Shown: positions 18,904 to 26,885, counted from the first letter of the stretch. The stretch is DNA of 64,000 nt from Rikenella microfusus DSM 15922 (GCF_000427365.1 NZ_KE386488.1:1240001-1304000); one strand, 5' to 3'. Numbers and translations: made by a program. Notes: generated from the sequence alone by a model not told the origin.

Positions 18904-19206
18904 GTGCCGGGAGTAAGATCGACCCCCGGAGCACGCAAGAGCAAGATGCTGATTGCAGGCGGAGCGCTTGTTATCGGCAGCGCGGCGGCCTTTAATTTCT
19001 TAATGGCCCAGCCGAAAGAACAAATCTCCGATTTGGCACTGGCCAATATCGAACTTTTCGCCGCCCTATGCAAAGAAAATATCGAGATTGACGACAAGTT
19101 GATTACGGTCACGGTATGCGACAGATCGACAAGCGTAATGGATCGGTTTACAAGGACTCCGTGCGGCTCCCCCGGAACAGGCGCCTGTGTTTTCACCAAC
19201 AGATAA
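18904..19206 (+). CDS. NVEALA-family exported peptide precursor
   Basis: A 100-residue small protein from GTG 18904; ATG 18946 (86 residues) is also possible. RKSKMLIAGGALVIGSAAAF is a basic stretch plus hydrophobic segment. It is followed by DLALANIELFA, which corresponds to the N-V-E-A-L-A motif of the Bacteroidota family (here N-I-E-L-F-A). The roughly 47 residues after it carry four cysteines (LCKEN, TVCDR, TPCGS, GACVF) and could form two disulfides. The apparent TTG start at 18886 lies inside the promoter and is rejected. It is followed by a terminator, then by propeller and lipoprotein genes typical of such loci. To my knowledge the family's function is not established. Confidence 0.75.
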   Translation: MPGVRSTPGARKSKMLIAGGALVIGSAAAFNFLMAQPKEQISDLALANIELFAALCKENIEIDDKLITVTVCDRSTSVMDRFTRTPCGSPGTGACVFTNR

Positions 19207-19215
19207 AATTCCGAT

Positions 19216-19249
19216 AAATCGCAACAGGGGTAACCCTGTTGCGATTTTT
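19216..19249 (+). terminator. strong intrinsic terminator between the NVEALA gene and the propeller gene
   Basis: AAATCGCAACAGGG, loop GTAA, then CCCTGTTGCGATTTTT: a perfect 14-bp stem with a T-tail, 9 bases after the peptide stop codon and 14 bases before the propeller start codon. With one promoter upstream, it would make the peptide mRNA far more abundant than the full transcript. Confidence 0.85.
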
Positions 19250-19263
19250 ATACCAATTATTCC

Positions 19264-20463
19264 ATGAAAAGCGGAATCCTCGGAACATTGTGTTGCATTT
19301 TGTTCATGGCTTGCCAAAGCAAAGTTCAGGTTAAGAATGACATTCCGGTTATCGATGGTATGACCCAAACGAAAGCGACTGTTTCGGAACTGTTCCCCGA
19401 AACCTGCGTCGTTTCGTTGCAAACGTCGGACAGTTCTTTGGTCGGAGTCATGGTAAAAGACCTCAAACGATCGGGTGATCGCTTTTTCCTGTTGAATCAG
19501 ATGAGCAGCCGGGCCAACCTGCTCTGTTTCGACACGGCCGGGAACTTTGTCCATGCTATCGATCGGATCGGACACGGTCCGCAGGAGTATACCTATTTAG
19601 GGGATTTTATCGCAGCTTCGGATTCGAATGCATGGGTGCTCACGACCGAGCAGGGAAAATACATGATATTCGATACGGCAGGAAACTATCTTTCCACCGT
19701 TCGGCAACAACCGCCTTACTATTACAACCGCCAGTTTATCCGCACGGACGATTCGACCTGCATTGTTTTTCACGACGGCACTTTCCCTGAAAACAGCGAC
19801 CTGCTGGAGGTCGATGCCCGGACATTCGCTATTCGCCGCAGTGCATCCGCCTCCGACCCGTTAGCTTCGGAAGGGGCGCGTCCTCTTTCGCTATGGGGCG
19901 GGAAGGTACTCTATTACCATATGAACGATACGATTTACGACGCGACCGACATCCGGAACCGGCAACCGCTTTATTACCTCGATTTCGGTGATGGCCAGCG
20001 AGAGGCGGAAAAAGAGGCCCGCCGGATTTTGTCCGAGTCCGGCGACCGGGAGCAGATGCTGACGCAGTTGGGCGAAGCCTTCCTAAAAGGCGAATATATG
20101 CTTGTCGCCCGTCTGTTCGAGAACGCGCGGTGGATAGCCGTCAGCGGGATGAGGCAAAATCCGGATACCGGTGCGAGAACCGATTTTCGTTCCTCCTCTT
20201 TTTTCATTTTCTACGACAAAGAGAGCGGCCGGTCTTATCATTCGGATTATATTACGTGGGATATATTGAATACAGGCCCGCTCGACAATATCGCCCTGGT
20301 TGGGTGCGACGAGCTGGGGACGTTATACGCCGTCTGGTACGGGACACCTTCCGAAAAAGACAAACGGCTGATCGCCCGAAGCGATAAACTCCCGCAGGAA
20401 GTCAAAAACCGACTGCTGCAACTCGAAGAGGGCGACAACCCGGTTTTGTTTATGCTCCGATAA
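19264..20463 (+). CDS. six-bladed beta-propeller lipoprotein, NVEALA-associated
   Basis: A 399-residue protein. The N terminus MKSGILGTLCCILFMACQSK is a lipoprotein signal with lipobox M-A-C (Cys 17). The body has propeller-like repeats (LLNQMSSRANLLCFDTAGNF, YMIFDTAGNYLSTV, IDRIGHGPQEYTYLGDF), as in the 6-bladed beta-propeller proteins (DUF5128/BF4221-type) regularly encoded next to NVEALA peptides. It is probably on the outer or inner membrane facing the periplasm. It has no obvious catalytic motif. It may bind the peptide or a ligand; this is inference from context. Its stop is 8 bases before the next gene. Confidence 0.72.
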   Translation: MKSGILGTLCCILFMACQSKVQVKNDIPVIDGMTQTKATVSELFPETCVVSLQTSDSSLVGVMVKDLKRSGDRFFLLNQMSSRANLLCFDTAGNFVHAIDRIGHGPQEYTYLGDFIAASDSNAWVLTTEQGKYMIFDTAGNYLSTVRQQPPYYYNRQFIRTDDSTCIVFHDGTFPENSDLLEVDARTFAIRRSASASDPLASEGARPLSLWGGKVLYYHMNDTIYDATDIRNRQPLYYLDFGDGQREAEKEARRILSESGDREQMLTQLGEAFLKGEYMLVARLFENARWIAVSGMRQNPDTGARTDFRSSSFFIFYDKESGRSYHSDYITWDILNTGPLDNIALVGCDELGTLYAVWYGTPSEKDKRLIARSDKLPQEVKNRLLQLEEGDNPVLFMLR

Positions 20464-20471
20464 TTCCGCCC

Positions 20472-20978
20472 ATGAAACGAATCCCGATTATAGCCTTCTT
20501 AGTTTTGGCGTTCTGGAGCTGCGGCACGTCCCGCCCCGTTCCCGAAGAAACTTTCTGGAAACAGGTATTCGAGCGAGAAAACCTGACCGATTCGAGCGCG
20601 TTGATCCTGTATATCGGCGAAGGCATGTGCGCGGAATGTATCAACAAAGAACTGATAAACCTGTGCGAATGTCCCGAAATAGCACGGAATACGGTGATCG
20701 TCGGCAGTTTCTCGAACAAACGCCATTTCCTGGCGTCGGTCGCCTCCGTTCAGGTCAAACGCAAGATATTCGTTCCGGAGGATGGAATGCCGAATATCAA
20801 GTTCTCCGCTGCCTTGCAACCGCATTATATGCTTTATGTCGCATCTTCCCGGACTTTCGAGCCGCCGTACTATCCGGTCGATTGCTCGACGGAAAGAACC
20901 CGCGATTATTACCGCAGTGTCCGTTCCGTATTTTCTGTCCGGGAACGGCCCTCCCTGTCTTCCGACACCGCCCGGTAA
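20472..20978 (+). CDS. small lipoprotein with thioredoxin-like CxxC motif, NVEALA-associated
   Basis: A 168-residue protein. MKRIPIIAFLVLAFWSCGTS is a lipoprotein signal (Cys 17). Residues 55-75 read SALILYIGEGMCAECINKEL: a strand followed by C-x-x-C at a helix start, as in thioredoxin folds. LCEC and a late VDCST add more cysteines. It starts 8 bases after the propeller stop and is surely in the same transcript. A redox partner for the cysteine-rich NVEALA peptide is an attractive guess. No specific family is recognised. Confidence 0.6.
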   Translation: MKRIPIIAFLVLAFWSCGTSRPVPEETFWKQVFERENLTDSSALILYIGEGMCAECINKELINLCECPEIARNTVIVGSFSNKRHFLASVASVQVKRKIFVPEDGMPNIKFSAALQPHYMLYVASSRTFEPPYYPVDCSTERTRDYYRSVRSVFSVRERPSLSSDTAR

Positions 20979-21019
20979 ATCTGCGGTGAAAAATATCGGC
21001 GATTCTTATAAATTTTTAA

Positions 21020-21027
21020 TACCTTTG
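21020..21027 (+). promoter_or_regulatory. candidate -7 box of the arginine cluster
   Basis: TACCTTTG matches TAnnTTTG exactly. Transcription from about 21034 would give a 230-nt leader before the GNAT gene, containing the leader peptide and RNA stems. The -33 element is not clear. Confidence 0.5.
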
Positions 21028-21064
21028 CCTCGTTATTTCTGAAAACCGGAAACCGAGGACGATC

Positions 21065-21103
21065 GTGAAAACCTGCGCACTCTCTCTGCGACGACGACGA
21101 TAG
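21065..21103 (+). CDS. putative arginine leader peptide (12 residues, four Arg codons in a row)
   Basis: GTG-started 12-codon ORF encoding MKTCALSLRRRR and ending in TAG. The last four codons are all CGA (21089-21100). AGGA lies 6 bases before the start. It sits about 30 nt into the predicted transcript and 160 bases before the first arginine-cluster gene. The following RNA can form alternative stems (see 21073-21162). This is the layout of an amino-acid attenuator. The four identical arginine codons in front of arginine biosynthesis genes make chance unlikely, but no expression evidence is available. Confidence 0.6.
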   Translation: MKTCALSLRRRR

Positions 21104-21162
21104 TTCCCCTGCGCAGTTCCCGCCCGCGTTCGCTTCGGGACGGGACGAGATGACAGAGGAAC
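21073..21162 (+). promoter_or_regulatory. mutually exclusive RNA stems downstream of the arginine leader
   Basis: CTGCGCA at 21073-21079, inside the leader ORF, can pair with TGCGCAG at 21110-21116. The overlapping GTTCCCCTG (21103-21111) can instead pair with CAGAGGAAC (21154-21162, 8 of 9 bp), enclosing a very strong hairpin CCCGCCCG/CGGGACGGG (21119-21144, one bulge). A ribosome stalled on the CGA codons would block both outer stems. No U-tract follows, so a simple intrinsic terminator is not evident; control may be rho-dependent or translational. Confidence 0.5.
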
Positions 21163-21264
21163 GCCCTCATTGTGTGTCTGTCATACCTTTTGATCAACGG
21201 GACGGACACTCCCTCTTTCAACCGGAAAATAACCGTTACATTCTACATAAATCTTGCACACAAG

Positions 21265-21861
21265 ATGACAATCGATGATTTTGATGTCCTCGTGGCAACC
21301 GAAGAGCATACCAAATTCGCTCAGGAGATCTGCACCGAGATGGCCGAATCCGCCAAAGCGCGCGGTACCGGCATCGCCAAACGTACCCCGGAGTACGTAG
21401 CGTCCAAAATGCGTGAAGGGAAAGCCGTCGTGGCGTTCCATAAAGACGGACGCTGGGCCGGATTCAGCTACATCGAAAGCTGGGGACATAACTCCTATGT
21501 AGCCAATTCGGGACTTATCATCAATCCGGAGTTCCGTAAGCTGGGGCTGGCCAAAGCGATCAAAACCAAAACTTTCTTCCTCTCGCTGGTCAAATTCCCG
21601 GGGGCCAAGCTGTTCGGCCTGACTACCGGTCTCCCGGTTATGAAGATCAATAACGAGCTGGGCTACCGCCCTGTGATTTTCTCGGAACTGACGGATGACG
21701 AAACGTTCTGGAAGGGGTGCGAAAGTTGTGTCAATTTCGGTATCCTGCAAAGCAAACAACACAAAAACTGTCTCTGCACGGCGATGCTGTTCGACCCGGC
21801 GGTGGACACGATCCGCGTACCGTGGCCGACTGACTTACCCAAACCCGAAAACCTTAAATAA
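21265..21861 (+). CDS. GNAT acetyltransferase at the head of the arginine cluster
   Basis: A 198-residue GNAT-fold protein. AGFSYIESWGHNSYVANSGL and INPEFRKLGLAKAIKT (about residues 72-110) are the acyl-CoA binding beta4-motif A region. In Bacteroidota a similar protein precedes argG-argC-argD, and by position it is a candidate N-acyl(acetyl or succinyl)-glutamate synthase. This is inference from neighbours. ATG 21265 is used; an in-frame GTG at 21172 would add 31 poorly structured residues. The stop TAA is also the first three bases of the family A repeat that follows. Confidence 0.75.
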   Translation: MTIDDFDVLVATEEHTKFAQEICTEMAESAKARGTGIAKRTPEYVASKMREGKAVVAFHKDGRWAGFSYIESWGHNSYVANSGLIINPEFRKLGLAKAIKTKTFFLSLVKFPGAKLFGLTTGLPVMKINNELGYRPVIFSELTDDETFWKGCESCVNFGILQSKQHKNCLCTAMLFDPAVDTIRVPWPTDLPKPENLK

Positions 21862-22184
21862 CCGTTCGTTGATTTGTACGTATAGGGTAGAGTCCACTGT
21901 TCTTTCTTTGAAAAGAAAGAACCAAAGAAACTTTCGAGCAGGTTTGCGGTTCCTCAGTCTGTCGATACCCCTTTGCATTGTGTTTTTTGTTTTGTAAGAA
22001 CAGGGGGCTGTCCTTTGTATTTGCATGAATGCCCCCTGTTCTTACAAAACAAATCGTCAAAGGATAAGTCATCCGCCAGGCTCAGGAGATGCGCAAGCAT
22101 CTCAAAAAGTTTTTCTGGTTCTCTTTGTGAACAAAGAGAACAGTCGCCTCAAACCTGAACAGTACAAATAAACGAACCATTTAA
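21859..22184 (+). repeat. family A element, copy 1 (between GNAT gene and argG)
   Basis: A 326-bp element filling the whole gap. Its ends are near-inverted (TAACCGTTCG... and ...CGAACCATTTAA). The left arm has a 24-nt hairpin (GTTCTTTCTTT-GA-AAAGAAAGAAC). The right arm has GTTCTCTTTGT-GA-ACAAAGAGAAC plus GAGATGC-GCAA-GCATCTC. The centre (21989-22008 with 22031-22050) is a perfect 20-bp stem. It ends 14 bases before the argG ATG. It has no coding capacity worth calling. Confidence 0.85.
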
Positions 22185-22198
22185 AAAGATTTAGCTTT

Positions 22199-23413
22199 AT
22201 GGAAAAGAAGAAAGTAGTGCTTGCGTTCAGCGGCGGTTTGGATACCTCCTATTGCGCCATTTATCTGGCCAAAGAGAAAGGGCTTGAAGTTTATGCAGCC
22301 CTGGCCGACACCGGCGGATTTTCGGCCGAAGAACTGGATAAAATCGAAAAGCGGGCCTTGGCACTCGGCGTAAAAAGCTATGTGCGTCTCGACGTGTCGC
22401 ACACCTATTACGAACAGAGCATCAAATACATGATTTTCGGCAACGTGCTCAAGAACAGCACCTACCCGATTTCGGTCAGCTCGGAACGCATCTCGCAGGC
22501 CACGGCTATCGCCAGATATGCCAAAGAGATCGGTGCGGATTATCTTTGCCACGGCTCGACCGGAGCCGGCAACGACCAGGTACGGTTCGACATGATCTTC
22601 AACATCATCGCGCCGGAGATCGAAGTGATCGCGCTGATCCGCGAAAAACGCCTCTCGCGTGAAGAAGAAATCGAATACCTGCGTTCGCACGGGGTCGATT
22701 TCGACTTCAAGAAAGCCGAATATTCGATCAACCAGGGTATCTGGGGCACGTCGGTCGGCGGCAAAGAGACGCTGACTTCGAGCGAAACGCTTCCCGAAGA
22801 GGCCTATCCTTCGCAGTTGAAAGTGGCCCACGACGCCCCGGCGAAACGTATCGCGCTGACTTTCGAGAAGGGCGAGCTGGTCGGCATCGACGGCAAACAT
22901 TACGACGACAAGGTCAAAGCCATTCAGGATTTGCAGCATATCGCCGCGCCTTACGCGATCGGGCGCGACATGCACGTGGGCGACACGATTATCGGAATCA
23001 AGGGGCGCGTGGGCTTCGAGGCGGCGGCGCCGATGATTATCATCAAAGCGCACCACATGCTCGAAAAACATGTGTTGGCCAAATGGCAACTGTTCTGGAA
23101 AGACCAGCTTTCGGCGTTCTACGGCAACTACCTGCACGAAGGCCAGTATTATGATCCGGTGATGCGCGACATGGAGGCGTTCCTCGAAAGTTCGCAGCGC
23201 AATGTGACGGGAGAGGTGTTCGTGGACCTGCTGCCTTACCGTTTCGTGGTGGTGGGGATCGAGTCGAAACACGACCTGATGTCGAACAAGTTCGGCGCTT
23301 ACGGCGAAACCATGAGCAACTGGACGTCGGACGACGTGAAGGGATTCGGACGTATCTTCGGCAACCAGAATGCCATCTATTATGCGGTCAATCCCGACGA
23401 AATCGAAAAATAA
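22199..23413 (+). CDS. argG: argininosuccinate synthase
   Basis: A 404-residue enzyme that joins citrulline and aspartate with ATP. The PP-loop is LAFSGGLDTSYCAIYL (residues 8-23). HGSTGAGNDQVRFDM (near 120) and YSINQGIWGTSVGGKE (near 177) are the substrate-binding blocks. It is the second gene of the arginine cluster and is flanked on both sides by family A elements in opposite orientation; its TAA stop directly abuts the second one. Confidence 0.96.
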   Translation: MEKKKVVLAFSGGLDTSYCAIYLAKEKGLEVYAALADTGGFSAEELDKIEKRALALGVKSYVRLDVSHTYYEQSIKYMIFGNVLKNSTYPISVSSERISQATAIARYAKEIGADYLCHGSTGAGNDQVRFDMIFNIIAPEIEVIALIREKRLSREEEIEYLRSHGVDFDFKKAEYSINQGIWGTSVGGKETLTSSETLPEEAYPSQLKVAHDAPAKRIALTFEKGELVGIDGKHYDDKVKAIQDLQHIAAPYAIGRDMHVGDTIIGIKGRVGFEAAAPMIIIKAHHMLEKHVLAKWQLFWKDQLSAFYGNYLHEGQYYDPVMRDMEAFLESSQRNVTGEVFVDLLPYRFVVVGIESKHDLMSNKFGAYGETMSNWTSDDVKGFGRIFGNQNAIYYAVNPDEIEK

Positions 23414-23740
23414 TTAACCGTTCGTTTATTTGTACTGTTCAGGTTTGAGGTGACTGTTCTCTTTGTGAACAAAGAGAACCAGAAAAACTTTTTGAGATGC
23501 TTGCGCATCTCCTGGGCCTGGCGGATAACCTTTCCTTTGAAAACTTGTTCTGTAACGGATAGGGGGCTATTAATGTCGTTACCCGATGCCCCCTATCCGT
23601 TACAGAACAATGACGTCTGCAAGAAAAGGTTTTCGACAAACTGAGACGTTGCAAACCTGCTCGAAAGTTTCTTTGGTTCTTTCTTTTCAAAGAAAGAACA
23701 GTGGACTCTACCCTCTACGTACAGATAAACGAACGATTAA
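23414..23740 (-). repeat. family A element, copy 2 (between argG and argC)
   Basis: A 327-bp element in the reverse orientation of copy 1. Its left arm is the reverse complement of copy 1's right arm, including the GAGATGC stem. Its right arm matches copy 1's left arm (CTGCTCGAAAGTTTCTTTGG). The central stem (23545-23567 with 23588-23610) is a perfect 23 bp of different sequence from copy 1 (TGTAACGGATAGGGGGC versus TGTAAGAACAGGGGGC). It ends 15 bases before the argC ATG. Confidence 0.85.
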
Positions 23741-23755
23741 ATACTTATTGCGATT

Positions 23756-24757
23756 ATGAGCGAAACGAAGAAGATCAGAGTCGGGATTATCGGCGGCGCC
23801 GGATACACCGGCGGTGAAGCCGTCCGGCTGCTTATCAACCACCCCGACGTCGAGCTGGTTTATGTCCACAGCAACTCCAACGGCGGCAACCTCGTCAGCG
23901 ACGTTCATGCCGATTTGCTGGGCGATACCGACATGCGTTTCACCGACACAGCCATCGAGCAACTGCCCAAAGTGGACGTGATGTTCCTCTGCGTAGGACA
24001 CGGCGACGCTCGGAAATTCCTCGAAGCGAACAAAATCGCCGAAGACGTGCGTATCATCGACCTGTCGCAGGATTTCCGGATCGCGCCGGACACCGCCATC
24101 GACGGGCACGCATTCGTTTACGGTCTGCCGGAGCAGAACCGGGAAGCCATCAAAGAGGCGAAAAATATCGCCAATCCCGGTTGTTTCGCCACCTGCCTGC
24201 AACTCGCCCTGTTGCCGTTGGCCGCCAACGGGCTGGTACGCGGCGACGTGCACATCTCGGCGACCACCGGCTCGACCGGGGCCGGTCAGAAACTGGCCCC
24301 CACTTCGCATTTTTCGTGGCGGGCGAACAATCTATCCACCTACAAAGTATTCGAACATCAGCACCTGCGCGAAGTCAGGCAAATGATCCGTTCGTTCGAA
24401 CCTTCGTTCGCCGGAGCCGTGAATTTCATTCCTTACCGGGGAGACTTCACGCGCGGTATCATCGCTTCGGTCTACACGGACTTCGCGGGTACGCAGGAAG
24501 AGGCGCAGCGCATTTACAAAGAGTTCTACGCATCGGCGGCGTTCACGCACGTGAGCGACAAGCCGATTTCGCTGAAACAGGTGGTCAATACGAACAAATG
24601 TCTGGTACATCTGACGGTGCACGAGGGCAAACTGCTGGTCATGTCTGTTATCGATAACCTCCTGAAAGGGGCGTCGGGGCAGGCGGTCCAGAACATGAAC
24701 CTGATGTGCGGCCTGCCGGAAACGGCCGGCCTGCGACTCAAACCGCTGGCATTTTAA
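23756..24757 (+). CDS. argC: N-acyl-gamma-glutamyl-phosphate reductase
   Basis: A 333-residue NADPH-dependent reductase of arginine synthesis. It has an N-terminal Rossmann motif RVGIIGGAGYTGGEAVRLL (residues 8-26), the active cysteine in NPGCFATCLQLALLPL (near 141-144) and HFSWRANNLSTYKVFEHQH with the catalytic histidine region. The substrate may be the N-succinyl form, as in Bacteroides; this cannot be told from sequence. Its TAA stop coincides with the TTAA end of a degenerate family A element. Confidence 0.95.
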   Translation: MSETKKIRVGIIGGAGYTGGEAVRLLINHPDVELVYVHSNSNGGNLVSDVHADLLGDTDMRFTDTAIEQLPKVDVMFLCVGHGDARKFLEANKIAEDVRIIDLSQDFRIAPDTAIDGHAFVYGLPEQNREAIKEAKNIANPGCFATCLQLALLPLAANGLVRGDVHISATTGSTGAGQKLAPTSHFSWRANNLSTYKVFEHQHLREVRQMIRSFEPSFAGAVNFIPYRGDFTRGIIASVYTDFAGTQEEAQRIYKEFYASAAFTHVSDKPISLKQVVNTNKCLVHLTVHEGKLLVMSVIDNLLKGASGQAVQNMNLMCGLPETAGLRLKPLAF

Positions 24758-25136
24758 CCGTTCGTTTATTTCTACTCTCTGGAGGGTACTGTTCTTTTTG
24801 TGAACAACCGACGCTGCCAGCGTGCGCCATACAAACCGCAGGTTTGAATATGGCGATGCGGCGAGGAGGAGACCGCTGGAAAAAAGGTATCCACAAGACT
24901 TCTGAGCCAGTTGCGCTCCTTCTTAATCTGCTGGAGTCTTTCTGTTTTGGCGAACGGAGCGTAGCCGGAGCCAGCGAGGTCAAAACGAGCGAAGCGATGT
25001 TGCAGGCCTGCGCCGGGGGTGGCTCCGGCCTGTCCGCTGACGCGGAAACTTAGCAGTAGCCACCCCGGAAGCCCAACAGACCCGCTTTTTCAAAAAGCGG
25101 CGGTTCTCTGCGGGTAGGTACAAAAACGAACTCATA
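24754..25136 (+). repeat. degenerate family A/family B mosaic between argC and argD
   Basis: The left end TTAACCGTTCGTTTATTTC is a family A terminus, and GTACAAAAACGAAC near 25118-25131 looks like the opposite terminus. The interior differs: CCGACGCTGCCAGCG, then a family B pair GGAGCCAGCGAGG / GGTGGCTCCGG at 24968-25026, and a 19-bp palindrome CCGCTTTTTCAAAAAGCGG at 25082-25100. It looks like one repeat inserted into, or recombined with, another. Confidence 0.55.
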
Positions 25137-25149
25137 AAACGACAAAACC

Positions 25150-26283
25150 ATGAAATTATTCGACGTATATCCCCTTTACGACATCGAAATCGTAAAAGCC
25201 CTCGGTTCCAGCGTTTGGGACGAGAAAGGGCAGGAATATCTGGATTTTTACGGCGGCCACGCCGTGATTTCCATCGGGCATACCCACCCCCATTACGTAG
25301 AACGTCTCACCGACCAGATACGGAAAGTGGGATTTTACTCGAACTCCGTGAAGATCAGCGCCCAGAAAGAACTCGCCGACAAAATAGGCAAACTTTCCGG
25401 CCACGACGACTACCAGTTCTTCATGTGCAACTCCGGCGCCGAAGCCAACGAGAACGCCATGAAACTCGCCTCGTTCCACACCGGGCGGAAAAAGATCGTC
25501 GCCATGCACGGCTCCTTCCACGGACGCACCTCGCTCGCCGTCGCCGCTACCGATAATCCCAATATCGTGGCTCCTGTGAACCGGACCGACAACGTGATCT
25601 TCGTGACCCTGAACGACGAGCAGGAACTCGAAAACCTCTTCGCCAAAGAAGGGGACGAAATCGCCGCCGTAATCCTCGAAGGCATACAGGGCGTCGGCGG
25701 CATCCGGATCGCTTCCGACGACTACCTGCGGAGAATACGGACACTGTGCGACAAGTACGGCGCCGTCTATATCGCCGACAGCGTGCAGTGCGGATGCGGG
25801 CGGACCGGCAAATATTACTCCCACGACTGGGCCGGCATGAATGCCGACATCTATACCATGGCCAAAGGGATCGGCAACGGATTCCCTGTAGCCGCGATCT
25901 CCATCGCGCCGCATATCGCACCGAAATACGGCATGCTGGGCACCACCTTCGGCGGCAACCACCTCGCCTGCGCCGCCGCCCTGGCCGTCGCCGAAGTGAT
26001 GGCCGAAGACAACCTGGTGGAACACGCCCGGCAAACCGGCGACTATCTGCTCGCCGAACTCCGTAAACTGCCGAAAATCAAGGAGGTTCGGGGGAAAGGG
26101 CTGATGATCGGCGTCGAACTGAACGAAGAGAGCGCCCCGTTCCGCAAAAAACTGCTGTTCGACGAGCACATCTTCGTCGGCTCTTCGTCCGACAAAAACA
26201 CCTTCCGGCTGCTCCCCGCGCTGAACATCAGCCGCGAGAACTGCGACAAACTGCTGGCATCACTCCGCAAGCTGCTGGCTTAA
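25150..26283 (+). CDS. argD: N-acylornithine aminotransferase (acetyl- or succinyl-)
   Basis: A 377-residue class III PLP aminotransferase. It has FYGGHAVISIGHTHPHYV, the glycine-rich FMCNSGAEANENAMKLA (about residues 94-110), ADSVQCGCGRTGKY and the PLP lysine in YTMAKGIGNGFPVAAI (near 242). Its placement after argG and argC supports arginine synthesis. The 9-base gap to folK indicates co-transcription with it. Confidence 0.93.
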   Translation: MKLFDVYPLYDIEIVKALGSSVWDEKGQEYLDFYGGHAVISIGHTHPHYVERLTDQIRKVGFYSNSVKISAQKELADKIGKLSGHDDYQFFMCNSGAEANENAMKLASFHTGRKKIVAMHGSFHGRTSLAVAATDNPNIVAPVNRTDNVIFVTLNDEQELENLFAKEGDEIAAVILEGIQGVGGIRIASDDYLRRIRTLCDKYGAVYIADSVQCGCGRTGKYYSHDWAGMNADIYTMAKGIGNGFPVAAISIAPHIAPKYGMLGTTFGGNHLACAAALAVAEVMAEDNLVEHARQTGDYLLAELRKLPKIKEVRGKGLMIGVELNEESAPFRKKLLFDEHIFVGSSSDKNTFRLLPALNISRENCDKLLASLRKLLA

Positions 26284-26292
26284 TCCGCTTCC

Positions 26293-26811
26293 ATGGAAAA
26301 ACCGCATCAGGTCATGCTGCTGCTCGGCGGCAACCTCGGCGACCGGGCGGCCGTACTTGCGGCCGCCCGGTCGCGCATCGCCGCGGCGGTCGGCCCGCTC
26401 CTGCTGGTCTCGCGGGAATACGAGACCGAACCCTGGGGCGCTTTCGCCGACGGAGAGAAACGGCAGCCCTTCATGAATCAGGCCGTCGTCGCGGAGACCG
26501 ACGCCGCTCCCGAAGAGGTACTCGACATTATCCAGCAGATCGAACGGGAGTTGGGCCGTCCGGAACACCGCCCCGAATACGGCGCCGCCGGAGAACGGAT
26601 CTACCGGTGCCGCACCATCGACATCGACATCCTGTTCTACGACTCCGAAATTATTGATACGGAACGGCTTAAAGTACCCCATCCCCGCTTCGCCGAACGA
26701 CTCTTCGCGTTGGAGCCTGCCGCCGAAATCCGGCCCGGATACGTGCATCCGGGCCTGAAAATCAGCCTGAAAGAATTATTTAATTCGATTTTGTTGGGCG
26801 ATTCTCAATAA
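26293..26811 (+). CDS. folK: 2-amino-4-hydroxy-6-hydroxymethyldihydropteridine pyrophosphokinase
   Basis: A 172-residue folate-pathway enzyme. It has LLLGGNLGDRAAVLA near the N terminus, YETEPWG (about residues 39-45), and the signature RCRTIDIDILFYD (about 108-120) followed by VPHPRFAERLFAL. It starts 9 bases after argD, so its transcription is tied to the arginine cluster even though its pathway differs. The 3' end contains the candidate promoter of the HU gene. Confidence 0.95.
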   Translation: MEKPHQVMLLLGGNLGDRAAVLAAARSRIAAAVGPLLLVSREYETEPWGAFADGEKRQPFMNQAVVAETDAAPEEVLDIIQQIERELGRPEHRPEYGAAGERIYRCRTIDIDILFYDSEIIDTERLKVPHPRFAERLFALEPAAEIRPGYVHPGLKISLKELFNSILLGDSQ

Positions 26812-26826
26812 TTTACCCTATATTTG
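26794..26826 (+). promoter_or_regulatory. promoter of the HU gene
   Basis: TTG at 26794-26796 and TATATTTG at 26819-26826, spacer 22 nt, slightly longer than ideal. It lies across the folK stop codon and 60 bases before the HU start. Confidence 0.55.
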
Positions 26827-26885
26827 CAATCCGTTTGCGACGTAAATAAATAGTAATCACATAAATAAACAAAACGACACTCGTC

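Noticed and set aside
21862-23740. Family A copies as remnants of an insertion sequence with a transposase
   Set aside because: The copies are about 330 bp, hairpin-rich and contain no transposase-like frame; a MITE-like or RNA-structure element fits better.
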